A DNA stretch of 64,000 nt from Winogradskyella alexanderae (GTDB lineage: Bacteria; Bacteroidota; Bacteroidia; Flavobacteriales; Flavobacteriaceae): NCBI RefSeq assembly GCF_020166335.1, contig NZ_JAIUJR010000012.1:1-64000 (forward strand), given 5' to 3'. The notes beneath the pieces were generated by a model that was given only the letters and a program-made list of their open reading frames with translations, was not told where the DNA came from and searched no databases. Each line of letters starts with the position of its first letter. Within the stretch, counting starts at the first letter, position 1. The position numbers and the translations under genes were made by a program. This document shows, in pieces, positions 55,840 to 64,000 of the stretch.

Positions 55840-57255
55840 ATGCTATTTAATTCTTTAAGCTTCGTTGTATTTCTTCTTATTGTTCTTGTTCTATACTATT
55901 CAAAGCTATTTGGTTGGACCAACAAAAAACGAATGCTACTTATTGCAAGTTATGTGTTCTACGGTCTTTGGAATCCACCCTTAGTTATTTTGCTTTGGAT
56001 ATCTACCGTAGTAGATTGGACAGCAGGCAACAAACTTGCTGTAGAAAATGATATTAAAAAACGCAAGTTTTGGCTATTGCTTAGCATGTTTGTTAATCTT
56101 GGCTTCCTTGGGTTTTTCAAATACGGTAATTTCTTAATGGAAAACTTTGTTTCAGTGGTTAATGCTTTAGGATTAGACTATCAGCCAAGACCAATGGATA
56201 TTATTCTTCCTATGGGTATTTCATTTTACACCTTCCAAACCATGTCCTATACTATAGATATGTATTACAAAAGGATGTCTCCTGCAAGAACATTTTTAGA
56301 CTTTGCGCTTTATGTAACATTCTTTCCACAGTTAGTTGCAGGACCAATTGTGAGGGCTCAGGAATTAATAACACAGTTTTACGAAAGTAAACGCGCAACA
56401 ACAGAACAGTTTTTCTGGGGCCTGTTTTTATTAACAACTGGTCTCTTTCAAAAAGTAGTATTGGCAGATACATTACTTGCTGATGTCTCTGATGATGTAT
56501 TTGGTACAGCGAAAGTATTGCACGGTGTTGATGCCTGGGTTGGTACAATAGCATTTTCAGGACAAATATTTTTTGATTTTGCTGGCTATTCTACCTGTGC
56601 TATAGGTATTGCATTAATGCTTGGGATAATATTGCCGGATAATTTCAAGTACCCCTATGCTGCTTTAGGTTTTTCTGATTTATGGCGTAGATGGCATATT
56701 AGTTTGTCGACATGGTTAAGAGATTATCTGTATATACCCTTAGGAGGTAATAGAAATGGCTTAACCAGAATGTATGTAGCCTTAATGATAACCATGTTAC
56801 TCGGTGGTTTATGGCATGGTGCTGCATGGACTTTTATAGTATGGGGCGGATTGCATGGCACTTATCTGATTTTAGAACGATTGCAAAAACAATATTTACC
56901 ATTTAAGATTACAGCCTATAATGGCATTTTTCTGGCTTTTATAACCTTTTCCTGTGTAAATATAACTTGGGTCTTCTTTAGGGCAGATACGTTTAAAAAA
57001 TCATGGGATATGATTAAGTCTATGTTCTACGCGCAAACGGATGGTGCAAAGATTTTAGGGAATTTTGATATCATAAAAGTTTGTACAGTTATTGGCATCA
57101 TGTTTTTATGCCATTGGTTTATGCGGAATAGTTCTTTAAAAAAATTGGCGCACAAAGCACCACCTTGGGTGTTGGGAGTTGCTTGGGCTGTTTTGTTTTT
57201 TTTAATTGTAATTTCACAAGGTAGTGGTGAGCAATTTATTTATTTTCAATTTTAA
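55840..57255 (+). CDS. MBOAT O-acyltransferase (AlgI-like)
   Basis: 471 residues, about 11-12 membrane helices. AlgI signature: 'MGISFYTFQTMSYTID', 'FFPQLVAGPIVRA', 'DLWRRWHISLSTWLRDYLYIPLGGNR', and the catalytic His in 'LLGGLWHGAAWTF'. Carries acetyl groups across the membrane for O-acetylation of an exopolysaccharide or other envelope polymer. The polymer genes are not in the window. Confidence 0.92.
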   Translation: MLFNSLSFVVFLLIVLVLYYSKLFGWTNKKRMLLIASYVFYGLWNPPLVILLWISTVVDWTAGNKLAVENDIKKRKFWLLLSMFVNLGFLGFFKYGNFLMENFVSVVNALGLDYQPRPMDIILPMGISFYTFQTMSYTIDMYYKRMSPARTFLDFALYVTFFPQLVAGPIVRAQELITQFYESKRATTEQFFWGLFLLTTGLFQKVVLADTLLADVSDDVFGTAKVLHGVDAWVGTIAFSGQIFFDFAGYSTCAIGIALMLGIILPDNFKYPYAALGFSDLWRRWHISLSTWLRDYLYIPLGGNRNGLTRMYVALMITMLLGGLWHGAAWTFIVWGGLHGTYLILERLQKQYLPFKITAYNGIFLAFITFSCVNITWVFFRADTFKKSWDMIKSMFYAQTDGAKILGNFDIIKVCTVIGIMFLCHWFMRNSSLKKLAHKAPPWVLGVAWAVLFFLIVISQGSGEQFIYFQF

Positions 57256-57535
57256 TTAGGATAATTATCTTTTTGAATAGATAAAAAGAAACTGCAAAAC
57301 AGGAATTTTCAATTTATTGAAAGACATTTTTGAATGGATTTAATTACGAGCCCAAACACAAATTAAGCCCTCAGAAGAGTTATTTGTAAATTCAATTTTC
57401 AAGTCAGTAAAATTTTTATCAAAATCCAATTTAAGGTGGTTTTTAGCCGTTTTAAGCGACTTTTTGGTTTTTAACAATTGTTAATAATTATCGCATAAAG
57501 TCCATAAAAAGCTATTAAATAGCTTTAATAATTTG

Positions 57536-57543
57536 TATCTTTG
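57536..57543 (+). promoter_or_regulatory. Candidate -7 box for gyrB
   Basis: TATCTTTG matches TAnnTTTG; predicted transcript start near 57550, about 70 nt before the gyrB ATG. No matching TTG at the -33 distance. Confidence 0.45.
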
Positions 57544-57558
57544 ATAGTACTCTAAAGG

Positions 57559-57580
57559 GACGCGAAAAGCGTCTTTTTTA
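57559..57580 (+). terminator. Hairpin plus T run in the gyrB leader
   Basis: GACGC-GAAAA-GCGTC followed by TTTTTTTA. It has the form of an intrinsic terminator but lies after the predicted gyrB promoter, so it may attenuate gyrB, or simply end the MBOAT transcript if the promoter call is wrong. Confidence 0.5.
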
Positions 57581-57610
57581 GTGTAGACAAAAACTAAAAA
57601 TCTTGATTAA

Positions 57611-59557
<1,947 letters not shown>

Positions 59558-59580
59558 ATAGGGTCATTCAAATACAACAA

Positions 59581-59608
59581 AAAAACATCCACTAATGGAT
59601 GTTTTTTT
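59581..59608 (+). terminator. Rho-independent terminator of gyrB
   Basis: AAAAACATCCA / TGGATGTTTTT, 11-bp stem with a CTAA loop and T run, 23 nt after the stop. Confidence 0.9.
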
Positions 59609-59723
59609 GTCTAAACCAATGTATTATTTTGTCTAAATTACCGATTAAAAGCAAATTAAGACGATAAAAAGCGTAATTTTCAATTAATTTTAGTACTTTT
59701 CGCCAAACTTAACCTAATTAGAA

Positions 59724-60770
59724 ATGAAAAAGTTATTTGCCTCAATACTTATTCTAACAAGTATTCAATTAAGTAAAGCTCAAGAATTAGAGACCATACT
59801 TCTTGCATCTGAGGATGCCAGTTTACTTACTCAGAATTATCTGAATCCCGCTTTAGAAGGATTGATGTACAGCATGAATGGAGGCTGGGCAAACACCGCT
59901 AAAGTTCATAAAGCCTTTGGTTTCGACCTAACTATTGGTGCTAATCTTGCATTTGTTCCTGATGAATCCCAATTCTTTGCATTTAATCAAGGAGATTATC
60001 AATTTATTTCGTTACCAAATGGAGAGAATGATCTACCAACCGTTATGAGTGAAAACGACGCAGAAACTGAAGTAGAAATTACAATTCCTGTTGGAGATGG
60101 CACTTTTAAGGTAGCGAGTTTTGATATGCCAGGTGGTATTACTGAAGATTTACCGGCAAGTGCAGTACCTGCACCAACGGTACAAGTTGGTTTTGGTTTA
60201 CCATTTAAAACAGATATAAAAGCTCGTTTTGTACCAAATATTAGTGTTGATGACGATTTTGAATCTGGACTTATTGGTTTTGGTTTACAACATGACTTAA
60301 CACAATATTTTGGACCTCTAGATAAATTACCACTAAGTGTTTCCATTTTGGGAGCATTTACTAGTATGAAAGTAACATACAAAATTGCTGATGAGAATAT
60401 ATCGGATGCTGTTGCTGTTGATAATGGCGAGGCGGAATTTAAAATGAACACATGGACTATACAAGCATTAGCATCTCTAGATTTTAAAATCATTACATTC
60501 TACGGTAGTGTTGGATATAACAACGGAAAAACTACTGCCAAAATGAAAGGCGATTATACGTTAACCTATGATTTAGAAGATGGTAGCGGAAATCAGATTG
60601 GTACTGTAGATGAAACCATTAGCGATCCAATTAATTTGGATTTTGAAGCAAATGGTGTTAGGGCAACAATTGGTACAAGATTAAACCTTGCCTTCTTTAA
60701 GATTTTTGCAGACTATACCTTTCAAGAATATAATACGGCATCTTTGGGTATAGCATTTAGTTTCAGATAA
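59724..60770 (+). CDS. Probable outer-membrane barrel protein (DUF6588-like)
   Basis: 348 residues. Signal peptide ending 'SKAQ' (~1-19). 'YLNPALEGLMYSMNGGW' followed by amphipathic beta-strands and a C-terminus 'NTASLGIAFSFR' fit an outer-membrane beta-barrel. The wording resembles DUF6588 from memory; this family has no known function. Monocistronic between two terminators. Confidence 0.65.
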   Translation: MKKLFASILILTSIQLSKAQELETILLASEDASLLTQNYLNPALEGLMYSMNGGWANTAKVHKAFGFDLTIGANLAFVPDESQFFAFNQGDYQFISLPNGENDLPTVMSENDAETEVEITIPVGDGTFKVASFDMPGGITEDLPASAVPAPTVQVGFGLPFKTDIKARFVPNISVDDDFESGLIGFGLQHDLTQYFGPLDKLPLSVSILGAFTSMKVTYKIADENISDAVAVDNGEAEFKMNTWTIQALASLDFKIITFYGSVGYNNGKTTAKMKGDYTLTYDLEDGSGNQIGTVDETISDPINLDFEANGVRATIGTRLNLAFFKIFADYTFQEYNTASLGIAFSFR

Positions 60771-60792
60771 AATTTTATGAACAAACCAATAG

Positions 60793-60822
60793 AAAGCGGT
60801 CTCATAAGGGCCGCTTTTTTTA
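60793..60822 (+). terminator. Rho-independent terminator
   Basis: AAAGCGGTC / GGCCGCTTT (one G-T pair), 7-nt loop, T run; 22 nt after the barrel gene. Confidence 0.85.
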
Positions 60823-60869
60823 TTTTCCAATACTATGACTTATGTCATGGTAAATAGGCTTTAAAACCG

Positions 60870-60877
60870 TAAATTTG
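60870..60877 (+). promoter_or_regulatory. Candidate -7 box for mdh
   Basis: TAAATTTG matches TAnnTTTG; predicted transcript start near 60884, 27 nt before the ATG. Confidence 0.5.
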
Positions 60878-60910
60878 TACCCGAATTTTTAACGTCATAA
60901 AACAATAAAT

Positions 60911-61837
60911 ATGAAAGTAACCGTAGTTGGCGCTGGCGCAGTTGGCGCAAGTTGTGCAGAATATATAGCAATGAAAAATTTTGCTTCCGAGGTTGTAATT
61001 CTCGATATTAAAGAGGGTTATGCTGAAGGTAAAGCAATGGATTTAATGCAATGTGCGTCCCTTAATGCGTTTGACACTAAGATTGTAGGTAGCACTAACG
61101 ATTATTCAAAAACTGCAAATAGTGATATTTGTGTAATCACTTCTGGTATCCCTCGTAAACCTGGTATGACACGCGAAGAATTAATTGGCATTAATGCAGG
61201 TATCGTAAAAACAGTATCTGCTAGCTTAGTAGAGCATTCTCCAAATACTATTATTATAGTAGTGAGTAATCCAATGGATACTATGACATACCTCGTGCAC
61301 AAAACTACAGATTTACCTAAGCATAAAATAATAGGAATGGGAGGTGCTTTAGACTCTGCACGCTTTAAATACAGATTAGCTGAGGCATTAGATGCACCTA
61401 TTAGTGATATTGACGGTATGGTAATTGGTGGCCATAGTGATAAAGGTATGGTTCCATTAACATCTCACGCAACACGAAATAGTATAAATGTTTCTGAGTT
61501 TATCTCCGAAGACCGTCTAAACCAAGTTAAAGAAGATACTAAGGTTGGCGGTGCAACATTAACTAAGTTATTAGGTACATCTGCTTGGTACGCACCAGGT
61601 GCAGCAGTAAGTGCATTAGTGCAGGCAATAGCATGCGACCAAAAGAAAATGTTCCCTTGTTCTGCATTACTTGAAGGAGAATATGGGTTAAGTGATCTTT
61701 GTATCGGTGTGCCAGTAATATTGGGTAAAAATGGTATCGAAAAAATAGTAGATGTGCCATTAAGTGATGCGGAAAAAGCACACTTAGCAGAGAGTGCAGA
61801 GGGTGTTAAGAAAACAAATGGATTACTAGAATTTTAG
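60911..61837 (+). CDS. mdh: Malate dehydrogenase
   Basis: 308 residues, LDH-like type of malate dehydrogenase. NAD-binding 'GAGAVGASCAEY' at 7-18 with Asp32; substrate-binding Arg82 and Arg88 in 'IPRKPGMTREEL'; 'VSNPMDTMTY'; catalytic His near 175 in 'GGHSDKGMVP'. Interconverts malate and oxaloacetate in the TCA cycle. Intact. Confidence 0.95.
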   Translation: MKVTVVGAGAVGASCAEYIAMKNFASEVVILDIKEGYAEGKAMDLMQCASLNAFDTKIVGSTNDYSKTANSDICVITSGIPRKPGMTREELIGINAGIVKTVSASLVEHSPNTIIIVVSNPMDTMTYLVHKTTDLPKHKIIGMGGALDSARFKYRLAEALDAPISDIDGMVIGGHSDKGMVPLTSHATRNSINVSEFISEDRLNQVKEDTKVGGATLTKLLGTSAWYAPGAAVSALVQAIACDQKKMFPCSALLEGEYGLSDLCIGVPVILGKNGIEKIVDVPLSDAEKAHLAESAEGVKKTNGLLEF

Positions 61838-61863
61838 TATCTTTATAAAACCATAAACATTAG

Positions 61864-61895
61864 CCCTGTCAATATGTTTTTGATAGGGTTTTTTT
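61864..61895 (+). terminator. Rho-independent terminator of mdh
   Basis: CCCTGTCAA / TTGATAGGG with one G-T pair, 7-nt loop and a T run, 26 nt after the stop. Confidence 0.85.
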
Positions 61896-61913
61896 AATCA
61901 AATAATTCAAAAA

Positions 61914-62570
61914 ATGAGAAGATTAATTATCTGCATCTGTGTCGTTGCTACTTCAGTTGTTTTAACGGCCCAAGAAAAAATTACCGAAGGTATTATTACC
62001 TCAAAACAAACCATGACAAGCTCCAATCCAGCAATGAAACAACAATTTGAAATGATTGGCGATATTATTAGTACCACCTACTTTAAAGGTGCAAAATCTA
62101 GAGGTGAAATTTCAAATCCAATGTCGGGTAATGTTGTTGGGATAGTAGATGCTGAGTCCATGTCTTCGCTTACCTTAATGGATGGGCCAATGGGTAAAAA
62201 GTATATGATGACAAAAGTTGATAATGTAGAAGAACTTATGAAAACCATGTCGGTCGAAAAGACAGATGAAACCAAAACCATATTGGGGTATGAATGTACA
62301 GCTTATGATATCACGTTGGAACAACAAGGAATGCAAATAAAAATGAAGATGTTTGCCACAGACAAAATCCAACCTGTATTTTCTGGTGAAAACATGGCGC
62401 TCTATGAACAAGTAGAAGGGTTTCCAATGATGATGACTTCTACTATAAATCAGATGGGAACAGATATAATCATTACAACAGAAGTTACTGAAATAAAGCA
62501 AGTTGAAGTTTCGGATGACAAGTTTGATATGACAATACCAGAAGGTTACACAGAAATGAAAGGAATGTAG
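61914..62570 (+). CDS. Exported protein of unknown function (DUF4412-like)
   Basis: 218 residues. Signal peptide ending 'VVLTAQ' (~1-19). Met-rich beta-structured body with 'GYECTAYDITLEQQGMQIKMKMF' and a final 'FDMTIPEGYTEM', wording reminiscent of DUF4412/GLPGLI-like periplasmic proteins. That assignment is tentative. Followed by a very regular terminator. Confidence 0.65.
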   Translation: MRRLIICICVVATSVVLTAQEKITEGIITSKQTMTSSNPAMKQQFEMIGDIISTTYFKGAKSRGEISNPMSGNVVGIVDAESMSSLTLMDGPMGKKYMMTKVDNVEELMKTMSVEKTDETKTILGYECTAYDITLEQQGMQIKMKMFATDKIQPVFSGENMALYEQVEGFPMMMTSTINQMGTDIIITTEVTEIKQVEVSDDKFDMTIPEGYTEMKGM

Positions 62571-62590
62571 ATTATTTCTTTAATAAAATG

Positions 62591-62626
62591 AAAATAAAGA
62601 CTGTAGCAATACAGTCTTTATTTTTT
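62591..62626. terminator. Rho-independent terminator with GCAA loop
   Basis: 15-bp perfect stem (62591-62605 with 62610-62624) closed by a GCAA tetraloop; A run before and T run after. Confidence 0.9.
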
Positions 62627-62637
62627 ATATTTGGCGG

Positions 62638-63249
62638 ATGAAATTGAAAATGCATTTAGGATTTCTTTTGGTCATGGTATTGTTTCTGGGAACATATCTT
62701 ACCAACCCTATGGCGCCTAATCAGCAAATCATTGTTCAATTTTCAAACCAACAGATTTCTTCAGAACAGGTAGAAGCTTCAATTGAGGCTTTGACCGAAG
62801 AATTACACAAACTTAATGTAGACCAACTTCAAATAGGAGAATACAACAAGGGTCAACTTAAGATTAAATATTACAGTGATTCAGATGTAATCCGGATAAA
62901 GCGTATATTAAGTCTTATCGACAATGTTGTATTTGAATTTGCAACAGACACGCATTCAAACAAAGATGAGTCGGACAATGAACCATTTATTAAGCTAAAT
63001 GTTTCTGAAATTCAAAATTCACCAATCAATAATTGGGATTTTGAGGGGACACAAATTTCTGAATTCAACCATAAGAGCGACAGATATTATTTTCCAAAAC
63101 TCAAGTTTGGATCAAGCGAGGGTAACGCTGGGGATCAAAAGGTTCACCAAAAGAATAGTAGATTTAAGGGATATAGTCTTAGTATCCCTAAAAATCCATA
63201 CGACTACAAAATTCCAGAGGTACGTGCAGGACCTAAATTTCTGGGATAA
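62638..63249 (+). CDS. Unrecognised exported or membrane-anchored protein
   Basis: 203 residues. A hydrophobic N-terminus (6-22, 'LGFLLVMVLFLGTYL') acts as signal or anchor. Residues 30-100 read as an alternating helix/strand domain ('EQVEASIEALTEELHKL', 'YSDSDVIRIKRILSLI') that resembles a small ferredoxin-like fold. The C-terminal half is polar and basic. No family known to me. Lies just upstream of secDF, which has its own promoter. Confidence 0.7.
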   Translation: MKLKMHLGFLLVMVLFLGTYLTNPMAPNQQIIVQFSNQQISSEQVEASIEALTEELHKLNVDQLQIGEYNKGQLKIKYYSDSDVIRIKRILSLIDNVVFEFATDTHSNKDESDNEPFIKLNVSEIQNSPINNWDFEGTQISEFNHKSDRYYFPKLKFGSSEGNAGDQKVHQKNSRFKGYSLSIPKNPYDYKIPEVRAGPKFLG

Positions 63250-63334
63250 GTAATTCTGATATCAATCCCATTTTTATTTAAATTTTCGTTTTTCAATCAA
63301 AAAACGGTAGCCTATTTATACAATTAAAAAATAA

Positions 63335-63365
63335 TTGTCGGATATGGTGTTAAACTCTATATTTG
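63335..63365 (+). promoter_or_regulatory. Bacteroidota-type promoter of secDF
   Basis: TTG at 63335-63337, 20-nt spacer, then TATATTTG (63358-63365), the best complete -33/-7 pair in the window. Predicted start near 63372, 27 nt before the ATG. Confidence 0.65.
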
Positions 63366-63398
63366 CGCGACTAATTTCCGACATAAAACAACAATAAA

Positions 63399-64000
63399 AT
63401 GCAAAACAAAGGAATAATTAAACTGTTTGCACTTCTATTTGGTCTGGTAAGTATTTACCAATTGTCTTTTACATTTAAGGCCAACCAAATTGAAGATGAA
63501 GCCAAGGCTTACGCCGTCAGCAAATTTGATGAATCCGTTGAGGATTATCAGGATAAAAGAAATCAGGCTGAAATAGATTATCTAGATTCATTAAAAACGT
63601 CAAAAATTAAGGTAGGCGACGAATTTGAATCAATTGAAGTTTACAACATGTTAGGTATATCTCAATTCAGTTATTCTGAAGTTGAGGACAACGCTATGAA
63701 GCTAGGGCTTGATCTTAAAGGCGGTATCAATGCTATAATTCAAATATCGGTAAAAGATATCTTGAAAGGATTGGCAAACAATAGCAAGGATCCTGTTTTT
63801 AATAAGGCTTTAGACGATGCTGAAGAATTGCAAAAAGACGCACAAGAGTCTTATTTAGAGTCGTTCTTTAGGGCTTTTGATGCCATTAAAGGGGATACCA
63901 AACTAGCATCGCCAGATATTTTTGCGAACCGTGATTTGAGTGATGTCATTAAATTTGATATGACTGATGATGAGGTCAAAAGTATATTGGAAACAAAAAT
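63399..64000 (+). CDS. secDF: Protein translocase subunit SecDF, 5' part
   Basis: Runs off the right edge; 200 codons are visible. N-terminal membrane helix ('GIIKLFALLFGLVSIYQL'), then the start of the large periplasmic domain, with the SecD motif 'LGLDLKGGINAIIQI' near residue 106-120. In Bacteroidota SecD and SecF are usually fused in one ~1000-residue protein; the fusion itself cannot be verified here. Uses the proton gradient to help pull exported proteins across the membrane. Confidence 0.9.
   Translation, partial: MQNKGIIKLFALLFGLVSIYQLSFTFKANQIEDEAKAYAVSKFDESVEDYQDKRNQAEIDYLDSLKTSKIKVGDEFESIEVYNMLGISQFSYSEVEDNAMKLGLDLKGGINAIIQISVKDILKGLANNSKDPVFNKALDDAEELQKDAQESYLESFFRAFDAIKGDTKLASPDIFANRDLSDVIKFDMTDDEVKSILETK

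Noticed and set aside
59999-60493. Antisense frame of 164 codons inside the barrel protein gene
   Set aside because: Plus-strand gene has signal peptide, strand pattern and terminator; the antisense frame is a Ser/Pro-rich shadow.

Overview
The window looks like a chromosomal segment of a marine-type Flavobacteriaceae bacterium (Bacteroidota). Four things point there: low GC; promoters with the TAnnTTTG -7 box and no obvious Shine-Dalgarno sites; a type IX secretion sorting tail on the first gene; and family content such as CtlX, DUF2911, STN-type TonB receptor with FecR and ECF sigma factor, a fused SecDF, and DUF6090. I see no phage, plasmid, integrase, transposase, CRISPR or tRNA/rRNA gene.

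Left part (1-30 kb) is mostly housekeeping plus envelope genes. In order: the 3' end of a secreted T9SS protein; an M14 peptidase lipoprotein; ctlX; a TauE/SafE permease; a TPR histidine kinase; argS; a carboxypeptidase-regulatory-like protein; a minus-strand set of ECF sigma factor, FecR, STN-TonB receptor, PagL-like deacylase and DinB protein; and a divergent, very acidic, repeat-built lipoprotein. Then come ffh-folD, a tightly packed six-gene minus-strand operon (HerA-like ATPase, lipoprotein, cupin, alpha/beta hydrolase, rluF, VOC protein), a RidA-like lipoprotein, queE, a DUF2911 protein and asnB.

The middle (30.2-54.7 kb) is the remarkable part: 22 complete and 2 broken paralogues of one small membrane protein (recognised as DUF6090), all on the plus strand. 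Each copy has a nearly invariant 45-residue N-terminus (basic cytoplasmic helix, then a single membrane helix with an AIGE motif) and a highly diverged extracytoplasmic helical part. Eleven junctions between copies are the same 8-nt overlap, ATGATTAA, in which the start codon of one gene contains the stop of the previous one. Two large exported proteins (a VPS10/BNR-repeat propeller and a tricorn-like S41 peptidase) sit between copies 2 and 3. A 63-residue coiled-coil/EF-loop protein opens the second block. Two copies carry C-terminal extensions, one copy is cut short by an interspersed repeat, and one is a frameshifted stub at the right edge.

Right part (54.8-64 kb): an SGNH-like protein paired with an AlgI-type MBOAT O-acyltransferase (surface polymer O-acetylation), gyrB, a probable outer-membrane barrel protein, mdh, two small exported proteins of unknown function, and the start of secDF, which runs off the window.

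Nothing in the sequence states what the DUF6090 array does. Constant membrane anchor, variable outer part, translational coupling and signs of reassortment between anchors and outer parts suggest a co-produced, diversifying family of envelope proteins. That is inference.
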